Positions 12,201-22,227 of a DNA stretch of 64,000 bases are shown here, piece by piece (positions within the stretch are counted from its first letter, which is position 1; each line of letters starts with the position of its first letter). The notes below the pieces were generated by a model. It made no database searches and was not told the origin of the DNA. It saw nothing but the letters and a program-made list of their open reading frames with translations. The stretch lies in assembly GCA_038496675.1 (NCBI GenBank), contig CM076652.1, positions 772,068 to 836,067 of the forward strand. The letters run 5' to 3'. This stretch comes from Rachycentron canadum (lineage: Eukaryota > Chordata > Actinopteri > Carangiformes > Rachycentridae). A program made the position numbers and the translations under genes.

Positions 12201-14393
12201 ACCAGGTCTTCAGTCTGTTTGGAGCAAACGTGGTGACGACGTTCTCAATGCGATGGCCACTCGTCTGATTGATCAGATCGTCGTAGGGCGCCACTGAGTC
12301 ACACACAAAACATTTGGTCTCCTCCTAGTTCACCAGAGAGAGAGAGATTATATAGAGAGACATATGGGGGGTTAGGGACTGTGTAACGCCTATTTAACCC
12401 CACCCCTCCCCCCCTCACACTGTCTGTGTAAGGGGGGGAAGGGGTGGGGGTTGCTGGGAGAGATGTTGACTATTGGATGATGTCTAAAAATCACACGTTA
12501 CTGACTTTGTCTGAGTTGGGGTCTTAACTTAAAAGAGGCCCAAGGGGGGGGGGGGATTCTTCACATTCCTCTCTGCTGTTGGTCAGTGAAACAGAGAGAA
12601 GATCTGAGGTCTGTGACATGATGAATACTCAGGCTGATTTTCTTCTCTGGTGGACCTTACTAACTGGTGGACCTAACTTCAGTTTAACATACAGTGAAAC
12701 TTAGATGAGACCTGATCAGCTGGTTCAGGAGGAGGTTCAACAGACTGTGAGCACTCTAACTGAGGTCATTACCGTCCCGCCTGGTTGGTCCTTTACAGCT
12801 GCTGACGTTTTTTATGTTTTACACTACATTATTGTGTGTATGTTGTGTGGTTATGTCAGGCTTTTGTATAAGTGTGAGACTTGAATAAGTGAAAGAGTCT
12901 TGAGAGAATTCTGAGTTTGGAGCTGAAGCAGTCTGAAAACGTCAACAGCCAAACAAACTGAATTAAAACCTGGTGATGTTTACAGAAAGAACTGCACACA
13001 GCCTCAGTGTGACCTTTAGAGTGGCCTGTGTTTTATCCACAGGAACATCTGGACAAACATGTGTCTGCTGTTGGTGCAGTGTTTCCTTACAGGGAAGTTG
13101 GTTTGCACAGGAAACACTGCAGACACACACAGAGAAAAACACTCTAACACACATACACACACAGTCCTGAAGCTAACCTGAAGGTATCCGGGTGTTGAAT
13201 TTACCTGTAGGTGGCTGACGATGCAGAAAGGTTCAGGTCGGTTCAGACCACAGGTGGAGGTGGACGACAGCTGGTGAGCTCGGCCAATCAGAAGGTCTCC
13301 TGTTGCAGGGTAACAGCTGCCCTCAGTGCAAACATCACTGAGCTCCGGCTGGCTGACATCATCCAGGTTGCGGCTTACGAAGGACCCGTCCATTTGAGCA
13401 CAGGTACACACCTGCAGAGCTAATAGCACAGGCTCTTATTCTTATAAGTCTAACAGACTGGGTCAGAATTAACCATTTAAAACTGTCAGAGTTGATTGGA
13501 GATCAGATGTCAGAAGAAACCATCAACAGTGATGTCAACTGTTAAGGCTCCGCCTTGTTGATTGTCAGGTTAATGTGAAGGATGGTTGGTTAATGAGGAA
13601 CACTCATCAACACTTCACTTAAAATGAACAACTTGTTCACATGAGAACTGCAATTAATGTTTTAATGCTATGTTCAACATTCTCTCAGCATCCTTTAACA
13701 CAGACACGAGGCTGCTGAAACCAACAGTTCATTAATCAATTATGATCAGCAGCAAACACACTTTGCAAAAGGACAGTCAAAGTGAAAAATCTGATTAAAT
13801 ATCAGAATAACAATAATCACATTAAATGTGCTATAAACTCAATTAAGAATAAGAATGAAAACATTCTCTCTATTTTCTGACATTTTGTAAAGCTGATGAT
13901 GAATAATGGAAACAGGTTTAAATGTAAATCCTGAGACCATTCAACAGATCTTTACCTCAGTGACTTAATCATCCAATCAGATTCACTCTTTGACTCGTTA
14001 TTGATAAGCAATCATCATCATTCTGAATCTGTCCCTTTTTCTCAGTAGCTTTAAATCTGATCAATTTCAAGGATTTAAATAAGTCACATGATGATTTTAA
14101 TTTAGGTTTCTTTGATCTTTTGACTCAGCTCCTTTTGATTGACAGTGAAACTCATCAGTCTGCTGATTGTTTCATTTACTGATCAAATCATTTAACACAG
14201 ACCCGGTTTCACTCACACAGACGATGAGACTTTGGTTTGATCAATGAATCGATTAATGGACTGAAACAGGTTCTTCTTCTGTGGTTTGGTGCATGAGTCG
14301 TCTGAGAGGTGAGAACCTGAGGCAGTGAGGTCACAAGACGAAGATGATTGACGTCAACTCACCGAGCAGAACTGCGAAGTGAAGTTCCAACAT
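372..14393 (-). CDS. lamb1: lamb1, laminin subunit beta-1 (complete, 33 coding exons)
   Basis: Secreted basement-membrane glycoprotein; the beta arm of the alpha-beta-gamma laminin trimer. Coding exons in transcript order: 14363-14393, 13205-13419, 12186-12324, 11641-11714, 11217-11405, 10999-11062, 10718-10920, 10501-10621, 10040-10228, 9466-9642, 9231-9343, 8935-9014, 8352-8487, 7451-7609, 7208-7335, 6953-7073, 6634-6835, 6058-6201, 5564-5795, 5033-5196, 4609-4833, 4157-4374, 3796-3892, 3020-3389, 2766-2950, 2391-2632, 2124-2291, 1756-1900, 1360-1567, 1124-1265, 854-1030, 617-776, 372-511. They sum to 5,358 nt (1,785 codons plus TAG) with consistent phases and no stop or frameshift. The order signal-LN-LE-LF-LE-coil is that of beta-1, and stretches such as KYYYAVYDMVVRGNCFCYGH are near identical to mammalian LAMB1. 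The protein ends VYSTCLF. Which teleost ohnolog (a or b) this is cannot be decided here. Confidence 0.97.
1960..2110. repeat. GGACCC-type minisatellite in lamb1 intron 27
   Basis: Degenerate direct repeats of a CCCCAGGACCCCTCAGGA motif of about 20-25 bases, lying between coding exons 27 and 28. The sequence is strongly strand-asymmetric (C-rich on the plus strand). No coding potential. Confidence 0.8.
3236..6201 (-). CDS. lamb1: lamb1 exons 18-24: second block of LE repeats
   Basis: Roughly residues 781-1175, corresponding to the eight LE repeats of the inner beta short arm. Diagnostic strings are RPNVVSRNCDRC, GAYGRQCDRCLPGHWGFPTC, CQCNNNIDLLDPESC, GFGGRTCSECRELFWGDPE and SGRRCDICARGYSG. 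Two peptides that are bioactive in mammalian beta-1 are not conserved here: the YIGSR position reads IGYRG and the PDSGR position reads PGSQR. Exons 19 (232), 21 (225), 22 (218), 23 (97) and 24 (370 nt) match the lengths of the lamb4 equivalents. Confidence 0.93.
3420..3720. repeat. AG and TCTC simple-sequence tracts in lamb1 intron 23
   Basis: An (AG)n tract at about 3,420-3,440 is followed by a long TCTCTCTG-rich pyrimidine run from about 3,555 to 3,710. Open frames reading Ser-Leu repeats across it are composition artefacts. Confidence 0.85.
5300..5560. repeat. Degenerate (GACT)n array in lamb1 intron 19
   Basis: Repeated GACTGACT, AACTGACT and CTCTTTGACTG units fill most of the intron between exons 19 and 20 and reach to within a few bases of the exon 19 donor. 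Tetranucleotide-based minisatellite; not coding. Confidence 0.85.
5865..6005. repeat. 11-bp TAACAGAAGTG-type tandem repeat in lamb1 intron 18
   Basis: About a dozen imperfect 11-base units of the form TAACAGANGTG occur head to tail just downstream of exon 18. Minisatellite; no gene seen. Confidence 0.8.
6634..8423 (-). CDS. lamb1: lamb1 exons 13-17: LF (laminin IV type B) globular domain
   Basis: Roughly residues 555-780. This is the globule in the beta short arm. Recognisable strings are ESGFYFVALDHYTYEAED, PTWTGIGLVNIPEGAFLEF, MEYDILIRYEPQ, VVLPRPVCFESGLNYTVRL and ETFQRYRCLENSQSVIKTP, collinear with mammalian beta-1. There are no disruptions, and all introns are phase-compatible (phase 0 or a 2+1 split). 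Confidence 0.93.
7610..8351. other. lamb1 intron 13, no other feature
   Basis: AT-rich intronic sequence between the exons encoding the start of the LF domain. I see no repeat family, RNA gene or conserved-looking block in it. Confidence 0.5.
8424..10786 (-). CDS. lamb1: lamb1 exons 7-13: first block of LE (laminin EGF-like) repeats
   Basis: Cysteine-rich repeats with eight cysteines each, starting at NCFCYGHASECAP and ending just before the LF domain; beta-1 chains have five here. Diagnostic strings are GLNCERCQDFYHDLPWRPAE, SGGVCDDCQHNTAGHNCEQC and LGGAVNNQ. These repeats form the rigid rod between LN and LF. The exon 10 acceptor region is copied in an adjoining 62-bp minisatellite. Confidence 0.93.
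8700..8925. repeat. Degenerate TTAACAGTTAGCTGTTT repeats in lamb1 intron 12
   Basis: Several imperfect copies of a GTTAGCTGTTTTTAACA motif of about 17-20 bases lie between exons 12 and 13, with a related TTAGCTGCTAACAGCTAG palindromic run near 8,880-8,910. Confidence 0.65.
9090..9225. repeat. CACAGTGAACAGACAGT-type tandem repeats in lamb1 intron 11
   Basis: Imperfect repeats of roughly 16-20 bases occupy nearly the whole intron between exons 11 and 12. Confidence 0.7.
9622..9993. repeat. 62-bp minisatellite that duplicates the lamb1 exon 10 acceptor
   Basis: Six consecutive 62-base units start at about 9622, 9684, 9746, 9808, 9870 and 9932. The first unit overlaps the 5' edge of coding exon 10 (exon high end 9642). 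The other five, lying in the intron, each carry a copy of the intron end plus about the first 20 exon bases, so five AG acceptor look-alikes precede the real one in transcript order. Units two and six are the most diverged. Confidence 0.9.
10718..13419 (-). CDS. lamb1: lamb1 exons 2-7: laminin N-terminal (LN) domain
   Basis: Roughly residues 20-280. The LN domain mediates polymerisation of laminin short arms into the basement-membrane lattice. Visible hallmarks are GSCYPATGDLLIGRA, STCGLNRPEPFCIVSHLQ, VVTTFAPNRLKTWWQSENG, TFRPAAMVIERSADFGKTW and ICDSRYSDIEPSTEGEV, all in the order and spacing of beta-1 chains. Exons 4 (74 nt), 5 (189 nt) and 6 (64 nt) have exactly the lengths of the corresponding lamb4 exons. 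Exon 7 crosses into the first LE repeat. Confidence 0.95.
11835..11965 (+). mobile_element. L2-like LINE 3' tail in lamb1 intron 3
   Basis: The block runs from TTGTTGGGGCCCTTTAAATA through CTGTATGTAAAGAGCCTTGA to GTTATGATTTGGCG and ends in ATAAATAAAT. It matches the tails at 21,050-21,185 and 40,505-40,650. This 3' end is typical of fish L2/Maui-type LINEs. Only the 5'-truncated tail is present. Confidence 0.75.
12325..13204. other. lamb1 intron 2, low-complexity patches only
   Basis: Contains G-runs near 12,430-12,460 and 12,545-12,555 and short TG-rich segments. No gene or recognisable element. Confidence 0.5.
13420..14362. other. lamb1 intron 1, no other feature
   Basis: The first intron is AT-rich with many ATTA/TAAT motifs. 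First introns of laminin genes can hold regulatory sites, but nothing here can be assigned from sequence alone. Confidence 0.45.
14363..14393 (-). CDS. lamb1: lamb1 exon 1: start codon and signal peptide
   Basis: The exon starts MLELHFAVLL and its donor CG|GTGAGT leaves phase 1, joining in frame to exon 2, which continues ALQVCTCAQ. Together they give a typical hydrophobic secretion signal, probably cleaved near residue 18. The start is chosen because it is the only ATG placing a signal peptide directly before the LN domain, and because it lies about 180 bases downstream of a TATA box. Confidence 0.9.
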
Positions 14394-14573
14394 CCTCCGA
14401 TCAACAAGGAGACGGTTTCAGACCAGACTTAGACCCTGAAGACCAGCGTACCTCCAGACCCACACTGACTGAACCCCGAGCCCCGGCACAACCCACCAGA
14501 CCCCGTCTGACTCCGCCTCAGGGCGGAACATCCGGGCGGCCCTTCAAAGTAAAACTACTGTCGAACGGCCCCG

Positions 14574-14581
14574 TTTATATA
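14574..14581 (-). promoter_or_regulatory. lamb1 TATA box
   Basis: TATATAAA on the minus strand lies about 180 bases upstream of the lamb1 start codon, followed by a GC-rich stretch (14,394-14,570) with GGGCGG and CCGCCC boxes. A start site near 14,545-14,550 would give a 5' UTR of about 150 bases with no upstream intron needed. Confidence 0.55.
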
Positions 14582-14725
14582 TGTATTTATTTCTAATAGA
14601 GAAACCGTTTTAATAGAATGTGTGGATATGGAGGAAGTGCTCTTATTATGAAAACACATGACCACTTTTAACGAATGAAAACAAATTTGTTCGGTTGTTG
14701 AAACACCTGGATTAAATCCAAGTAT

Positions 14726-14841
14726 CAGCAAATTTATACAAGAATAAATCCAACCTAAAACAAGCACACACACACACACACACAATGTTTTGTGTGTGCG
14801 TGGTTGTTTAAGGTTGGATTTATTCTTGTATAAATTTGCTG
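14726..14841. repeat. Long perfect inverted repeat upstream of lamb1
   Basis: Arms 14726-14756 and 14811-14841 are perfectly complementary over 31 bases (AGCAAATTTATACAAGAATA and onward). Pairing continues imperfectly through the CA/TG tracts between them, giving a stem of about 50 bp. It lies about 150 bases upstream of the lamb1 TATA box. It is most likely a small foldback (MITE-like) element. Confidence 0.85.
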
Positions 14842-15035
14842 AAAACATTTCAGACTGGTTGTTTTAGGTTATTCTTTGTTGTTTAGGAGTTATTCTTGTA
14901 TTGTTGCAACTTTAATATGTGAGAAAAAATATGATCATTTCGTTTCTGCCTGAGCTCCTCAGTCTTTTATTTTGAAAGACTGACATGACTGAGTGATTTA
15001 ACTATTTTCTATTTCTCTCATCCTGCTTCAAGCGC

Positions 15036-15243
15036 TCTTTATGGCCAAAAGTATGTTGATGCCTGTCTCGAGCCCCAGACCAGATCTGAATGGATCTGGT
15101 TCAACATCTGGGAGAAGAACTGGGACCAAACAGGAGGACTGGAACCAAACCAAAGGGCTGGGCAAAGCAGCATCTTAATGAAGATGTTGCCACAGCCCCA
15201 CATTGTTCTATAGTGGACTGTCGACATACTTTTGGCCATGATG
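15036..15243. mobile_element. Tc1/mariner-like MITE
   Basis: About 200 bp bounded by inverted termini: ATGGCCAAAAGTATGTTGA at the left and the reverse complement of ATGGCCAAAAGTATGTCGA at the right. The ATGGCCAAAAGTATGT terminus is typical of non-autonomous Tc1/mariner-type elements of fish. No transposase frame survives. Confidence 0.75.
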
Positions 15244-15719
15244 TGAGGTTAATTTCGTTTCAAAAAATAAAAAGTCAGTGGTTTTCCTGCTGCAGCTCTG
15301 GATGTGGAGGACATCAGCCGCCCCCCACCCCCACCACCAACTTTAGGACAAAGACATTCCTAACTGCCCCCCACCCCCACGCCAGCAGACACACACATAC
15401 ACACCTCCTTTGTTGTTGCAGGTGAGGTTTTACTGTGGGGGAGGAGGAGGTGTGTGTATGAATGGGGGGGTTGGGTGTTGGGGAATTCAACCCCCCACCT
15501 TAACATCTGAAGACTGTGTGGAAGCCCCTGGTGCATTGTGGGTAATGACTGAACTGTGTGGTTGCCTGCACAGACAAGTTGTCAGCCAATCAGAGACCAG
15601 ATTATCTGCCTGAGGGCAAACATTAACAAGAGAATGGAAACAGCATAAACGCGCACACACACACTAAGTAGTTTATAACACTGATTCTAATTTAATCTGA
15701 TTTGGATATGATTTAAACT

Positions 15720-16130
15720 CAGACAGACCAGAGTCCAACACCTGAATAAACACTTGGACAGCCCCACACCTGAACAGTTCAACATCAGAACAGTGCAATA
15801 CCCGAAGAGTCTAACATCTGAACAGCCCAACACCTGAACAATCCCACCCCTGAACAGTTCAACAGTCCTTCAGAAAATGTCAGTAGAGGAGGAGGTCCTT
15901 CAGAAGACATCAGTGGAGGTGCTTCAGAGGACGTCATACATCAGTACACTAGGAAGGAGGATGTCCTTCAGGACGTTTCGGAGGATGTCAGTCGAGTAGA
16001 CAGTGCCTCAGAGTATGTTAGCAGAAGGAGGAGGCCCTTCTGATGATACCAGTAGAAGAGATCGTCCTTTAGAAGATGTCACTACAGTAGGATTTCCTTC
16101 TGAGGACATCAGTGGAGGAGGTCTAAGGGA
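15720..16130. repeat. Two minisatellite arrays between lamb4 and lamb1
   Basis: From 15,725 to 15,865 there are repeats of a CACCTGAACAGTCCAACA type. From 15,865 to about 16,130 there are repeats of a CCTTCAGAGGACATCAGTGGAGG type with a unit near 30 bases. Both lie downstream of lamb4. Intervening sequence from 15,245 to 15,720 holds G- and C-runs but no gene. Confidence 0.75.
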
Positions 16131-16266
16131 TCTGATCTCCCTCAGTAAGTCCTGGGTGCGTTCACACTTGAACTTGTCCAACTTAGACTGATTATAATCC
16201 TGCTGTGTTTGGAGTGAGAGCACCCTCTGCTGACACACAACTTCATCTACTGACAGACAAGCAGGG

Positions 16267-16422
16267 TTTATTTAGTAAAATCATTGGTAAACAAATGATT
16301 GTTTTTATTGATCATCCACCACAGGATCATTTCTACATCAGATTTGGTCTAAATGTCAGATATTCAAAATATAAGAAAACAGTTAACTGCAACACTTCAG
16401 TCCCGGCAGTACATAGTTGTAC
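16267..16422 (-). promoter_or_regulatory. lamb4 3' UTR with two polyadenylation signals
   Basis: Downstream of the lamb4 TAA stop, AATAAA hexamers occur on the minus strand at 16304-16309 and 16267-16272, predicting a very short 3' UTR of about 130-175 bases. Confidence 0.6.
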
Positions 16423-19400
16423 TTATGTAGTACAGCTAATGTATCCTCGGGCTCGTTTGGAGATTTCCTGTCTCAGTGAAGCAGCTGTTTCCAGCAGCTC
16501 AGAGACTTCAGCTGATTTCTGCTCCTTCCTCTTGATCAGCTGCTGGATCCTGGACTCCAGACCTGACAACACAGACACACCAGAACCATCAGAGACCAAC
16601 AGACCAGAGCAATCAGAGACCACTAGTGACCATCAGGCCAGACACCATCAGAGACGACCACAGACCACCAGAAACCATTGCAGACCATCAGAGACCACCA
16701 GCCCAGAGACTATCAGACCAAAGACCAGCAGCCAGTTGAGTCTGGATCAGATTGTGCTGGCCAGCAGGTGTGTGGATGGTGATTCTCATGAACCTTCTGC
16801 TGCTCTTTAACACTTATTGAGAGAACATTCACAACACGGTCTGGATCTATTTTATTGTCCTGACTCAGTCCATCAGGTCTCTGTACTGGAAACATTAACC
16901 AGTAACCAGTGACCTACAGTCAGGGTCACTCTCTGTGGAACCAGCCCTCTGTCTGGTCCAGGAGACTCTCCACTGAGGATCAGGCTTCAACCTGCAGGTC
17001 CAGTGGGTCAACAAAGTGATGCAGTTACAGCATCTGTGATCACTGACATGTCATGATGGTAATTTTTAGTAGAATCAATAGACCAGATACAAGTTGTCAC
17101 GGTTCTACCTTGTATCTGTCCGAGTTTGTCCGCCACCTGTCGCTTCACATCTTCCACCTCCTCCATCACATTTGACAGTCGTTCTCCAGCTTCACCCTGA
17201 ACTGTCTGATTGGGGCTTTTCTGCCTTAAAACCTCAAACAGCTTCATCACATCGTCCAGTTCCTGAGAGACAGACAACAGACCAGACGTAGCCCAAAACA
17301 GTCAGATGAGTGAGAGGCAGCCTGTGGTGCAACTGAAGTTACATTAGAGGTAAAACTAATTATTCAAACAATATAAATTAACACTGCTGTCTTGTTATAT
17401 ACACACACACCACCATTTATCTCTAAAAAAATTGATTTAAGAAAATCAATGTATATAATTCCTTGTCTGTAATCTGTGTGTCTGTAGTCTGTATGTATGT
17501 GTCTGTAATTTGACTGTGTGTATGTCTGTAGTCTGACTGTCTGAATCTGTAAGTTTGTGTGTATGTAGTCTGTCTGCAGCCTGACTGTGTGTCTGTAGTC
17601 TCACTGTGTGCATCTATGGTCTAATTGTGTGTGCGCCTGTAGCCTGACTGTGTGTGTACATGTAGCCTGACTGTGTCTGTAGTCTGTGTGTGTCTGTAGT
17701 CTTACTGTTTCTGTGTCTGTTGTGTTTAAAGCCAACTCTCTTGCTGTCTCTCTGTTCTGGTCATTTTTCTTCTTCAGAGTTTCTGTCTCGTTTTTCAGAT
17801 CATCAGATCGACGACTCATCAGTTTTGAATGAATATTATTCATTTTGTCTTCAATCTGAAACACATTTGAAAGACAATGAAAGACTGAATAACACTGAAA
17901 CACATTAAAGCATATTGGAACACACTGAAACATGTTCATCTAACCCTAACCCTTAAACGTTCATCTAAATGAAGTGAGAGTTGAGAGATCTTCTGTCTTA
18001 CGTCTTGCATTTGTTGTCTGCTGATGTCTCCGTCTTGATTCGCTGTCTCTAGGTTGTTGTTGGATTTGTCCTGAGCTCTCTCTGCCTCATAAATGTCTCT
18101 GCTGATCTGTGTCACAGTGTACTTTTTCTGCTTCCTAAACACAAGAAATGACAAGTTTAAAATTTCATCTCAATAAATTTTCACATCTCAAATGTTCATA
18201 TTTTCATAGTTTCATATTTTGGGTAAAGTTTTGTGTTTGAATCAAGTGTCATCTCTTAATAAAATTTGATATTTGCATAGAGTTGTGTGTTCAGAGCTAA
18301 TAGACAGGAACAGTGACCTGAGGTCATGGGTGGCATGTAGCAGGTCCTGGGCGATCTGAGCCTGCTCCTCCAGGTTTTCCAAGTTGTCCTGGAAGTGCGT
18401 AGCATTGGACAACAGATTATTGATGTAATTGATCGTTGATCGGATGCGATCAGGAGATTGTGGCAGATGGATGTTAAGAACACCTTGGGAAATTTTCTCA
18501 ATGTCTTCTGAAGGAACCATCTCATCTGCCAGAAAAAAAGAAAATCTGAATAAAACGTGATGTGAACTGTGTGTGGGCCTGAGGATGGTCTGTCTGGGGG
18601 AGGTCTGTTTAAGGAAAGTCTGTCTGGTGGAGACCTATTTGGGGGGGGAGGTCTGTTTGGGGGAGGATAAACCAGTTAGTCTGAGAATGACCTTGACCTC
18701 AGTCTGACCCTGACCTCAGTCAGACAGGTGAGGACCAGCCCCCTTCAGTGTCACCTGGAACGGACCTATCAGGTAGCCTTTGACCTGCTGGATGAGTGCC
18801 CTGGTTCTGGTCATGTCTCCCTCAAAGGAGTCCACGTTGCCATTGATCCGGTCCTGCAGATCTCTGGCTTGGTCTTTGGTGTCCTGAGCTGCCTGTTTGG
18901 CATCATGGACCTGAGCCAGAATAATCAGTGAAGACAACATTCATTCATTAATTTTTCAGTGTAGCAGTAAGGTCCTTGTCACCTGTCTACAGTCAGGCAG
19001 AAGGGGTTAAACTGGGGGAGGGGCTCTCTGGCACTGGTACTCCCAGTGTAAACCTGCCTTCTTCCTGGAGTCCTCCAGTGTGGATGGGAGTGTGAGGAGT
19101 TGGTCCTTGGTTCCCTCAGCTGTTTGTGAAGCTTCCTGACTGAGAGGAAGAACTCCATCGCAGCTTGGGCCTCCACACTTCCTGTCTCCCAGATCCAGAC
19201 GACACAGAGCTCCACCACATCCTGAGCAGTTGTCCAGACCTGGTCCTCCACAGACCTGCATCAGACCACAGTCACCTGACTGACACTCATCATTATCATC
19301 ACCTGACCTCATACAGTCATCTAATTGATTCATATGTGGGTCAAGAGAATCCGATGACCTCAATCATCTGTGGTGAAAGTGAAACTCACCTTTCGGTTGA

Positions 19401-22227
19401 GTCCGATTACGCTCAGCTCTTTGACCTTCTTCTCTAGTGGTGCCTGGTCTCCTCCTCCGCCACTGCACATGTTCAGTTTGTGTTTGACTTCCTGTCTGAT
19501 GTCCATGGCATCCTCTAAAACTTTGTTGGCCCTCTGCTCATCCAACAGGAAGTCATCCTGGAGCTTCTGGATCTGATCCTGCAGCTCTGAACAGACCAAA
19601 AACACAGTGAGTCTAGGCTTCATCAGTAGAGACAGTAGAAACAGTGGAGATAGAGACAGTAGAACCCTACACAGGTTTATGACCTTGTTAGTGTTACAGC
19701 CTCATTGCATGCAACACTCAATACTGTTGCCCCTCTGAAAAAGAAGGTAGTGAATCAGGGGAGGCTAGCTCCGTGGTATAATTTGCAAATTCATGCTTTG
19801 AAGCAGACATCTCACAAAACTGGAAAGGAAGTGGCATTCCACCAACATAGAAGAATTTCACCTAGCCTGGAAATAAAGTTTAACATACAAAAAAGCCTCC
19901 ATAATACCAGAAAGTCCTACTTAATCATTAATAGAACAAAATAACAATCCCAGGTCTTTCAGTCCTGTAGCCAGGTTAACAGAATCACAGCTCTAGTGAA
20001 TCATCTATTCCTTTAACTCTCAATAGCCACGACTGAGCTTCTTCAAATAAAATTGTAACTATTGGCGAAAAAAAAAATTAATCCTGCCCACGACTGGCAA
20101 TGATCTACTGTCCAATACAGTAACTTAATATCGCAGTAATTAAACTTTTACTTAAAACATCTACCCTTGACCCAGATGTTTTAGCCAATTATAGACCCAT
20201 ATCTAACCTCCCTTCCATTTCTAAAATCCTTGAAAAAGATGGATGTTGCAAATCAATTATGTGATCATCTGCATAGGAATGGTTTGTTTGAAGATTTTAG
20301 TCAGGATCTAGAGAACAGAGATTGGAACATCTAACTGGGATTAAATGAACAGCACCAGGCTGGTTTAAGTCATTTATCTGATAGATTCCAGTTTGTTCAT
20401 GTAAATAATGACTCTTCCTTGCACATTAAAGTTAAACTATGGAATTCATATAACTTCAAATTTTCACTGTTATGCAGATGACACCCAGCTGTAGTTATCT
20501 AGCCAAAGGAAGCTAAGATGAATGTAGTCAGACTTCAGGCTTAAAGACATACAGGCCTGGATAACCTGTAACTTTTTACTTCTAAATTTAGAGAAAACTA
20601 AATATTTTATTTGGCCCTAAGCACCTTAGACAAGCATTATCTGATCATGTAGTTCCTCTGGATGACATTACCTTGGCCTCCAGTTCAACTAGAAGAAACC
20701 TTGGATTCATGTTTGACCAGGACATTTGTCCTTTGTCCCTCACATTAAACAAGTCTCTAGGACAGCCTTCTTCTACCTGAGCAATATCGTGAAAATTAGA
20801 AGCATCCTGAGCAGAAAAAAAAAAAAGTAGTCCATGCATTTACGAAAATGAAAAGCCATCAGTTGATTGTAAATGCTGACAGGAACTAGAAGAGACCACA
20901 TTTCTTCTGCGTTAGCTTCTCTGCTCTGGCTCCTGATAAAATTCAGGATAGAATTAAAAATCCTTCTCACATACAAAGCCCTTAATGACCCATACCCCCC
21001 CCCCCCCCCCAACTCTCTCTGCCTTTCTTAAATGAAGTTTTTCCTGCCACTGTCACCAAGTGCTGCTCATGGTGGATTTGTTGGGTCCCTTTAAATAATC
21101 TTTGGTCTGGACCTGCTCTATATGTAAAGTGCTTTGAGGTAACTTTGTTATGATTTGGCACAAGATATGAATAATAGGTTTTAATTTAAATTATGTACAG
21201 TAGTAATAGAGACAGTAAAGATAGTAGCGCTCTTCTTGGTTGGTTCGTGGTTTTAATGTGATCTGGATCTGTGTCTGAATCTGGGACTAGACTTGGCCTT
21301 GACATTCTCTTCAGCTGTTGCATTGAAGCATGCTCCTGTTTGCTTTAGTCTCAACAGTCAAACATCAGCTGAAAAGGAACTAGTCAGGTGACCTTTGAAC
21401 TGCCACGTCCTGTGTCCTTGATACCAGACCATGGTGAGGTCAGATCAGGTCTGACTGATCTACAGGCTGATCCACTGACTGATCACATGTTATCACAGCA
21501 GGATATACTCTGTACCTTCAAGGTCTTGATCATCTTCATTATCTCGATCTTTGAGTTTCTCCTTCAAGCTGTTCAGCAGTTTCTTGAACTCCAGACTAAC
21601 GTTGTCGATTTCAGTGTTGAGAGGAGACGGGTCGATCAGGATGATGTTTGGGTCAATGGTGTCCTTCAACCTCCTGTGAGATAGATTTTTGATTACTGAG
21701 TTCAGTATTTGTGAGCACTCACTTGCTGCATCTTCAAAACCAAATCTACCCCGAGCCACAGGGGGTAGATTTGGATTTTGGTCAGGGATTCGATCACTGG
21801 TTCCCACAGCCAGTGTATTAAAGGGTTTTAGACCAGGTTGGTCCTGATGGCTGCTCTGTCAGAGTGTATGGGAGTGATATGTGACTGTAATATGTACAAG
21901 ATGTGTATATGTATGTCATACATATACACAAATGTAAATATGTATGACATGTAGATAGCTCTGAGACAAGAAAAGGACCAAAGACAGACATGTTTTTTCT
22001 ACTGGAAGAAACTCACCCTGTCTTCACCCACAGTTTCTCCACCTCCTCCACCTTTGGCAGGGACAGTCCTGTCAGGTTGCTGAGGGTCTTCAGCGTAGAG
22101 TATATCTCGAGCATCTGTTGGAGGTCGTGACTGTTTCCAGGCCGCAGGTCATCACCGTGTTGAGGGATGAAGGTTCTCATCCTTTGGGCAGCTCGCTGGA
22201 CATCTGTGACATTCTGGGTCCAGAGGC
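16423..22227 (-). CDS. lamb4: lamb4 exons 25-34: coiled coil, beta knob and C-terminus
   Basis: Roughly residues 1226-1792. Heptad-rich long-arm segment. The beta knob in exon 28 (19058-19255) is full length with CGGALCRLDLGDRKCGGPSC, unlike the shortened knob of neighbouring lamb1. The donor of exon 28 is AAG|GCAGGT (GC type); the nearby GT would cause an immediate stop after joining, so GC is required. The protein ends ARGYISCTT, keeping the terminal cysteine. Exons 29 (145), 30 (208) and 34 (140 nt) equal their lamb1 equivalents. Confidence 0.9.

Noticed and set aside
372..14393. Assignment of gene one as lamb2
   Set aside because: LN and LF strings, the C-terminal VYSTCL and the neighbouring lamb4 all fit beta-1; lamb2 is expected elsewhere.
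16003..16238. Frames overlapping the lamb4 downstream region
   Set aside because: They fall in a minisatellite beyond the lamb4 stop and polyadenylation signals.
19001..19057. Extension of lamb4 exon 28 into GLHWEYQCQRAPPPV
   Set aside because: It would need a GT donor that shifts the next exon out of frame; the GC donor at 19,057 gives the correct phase.
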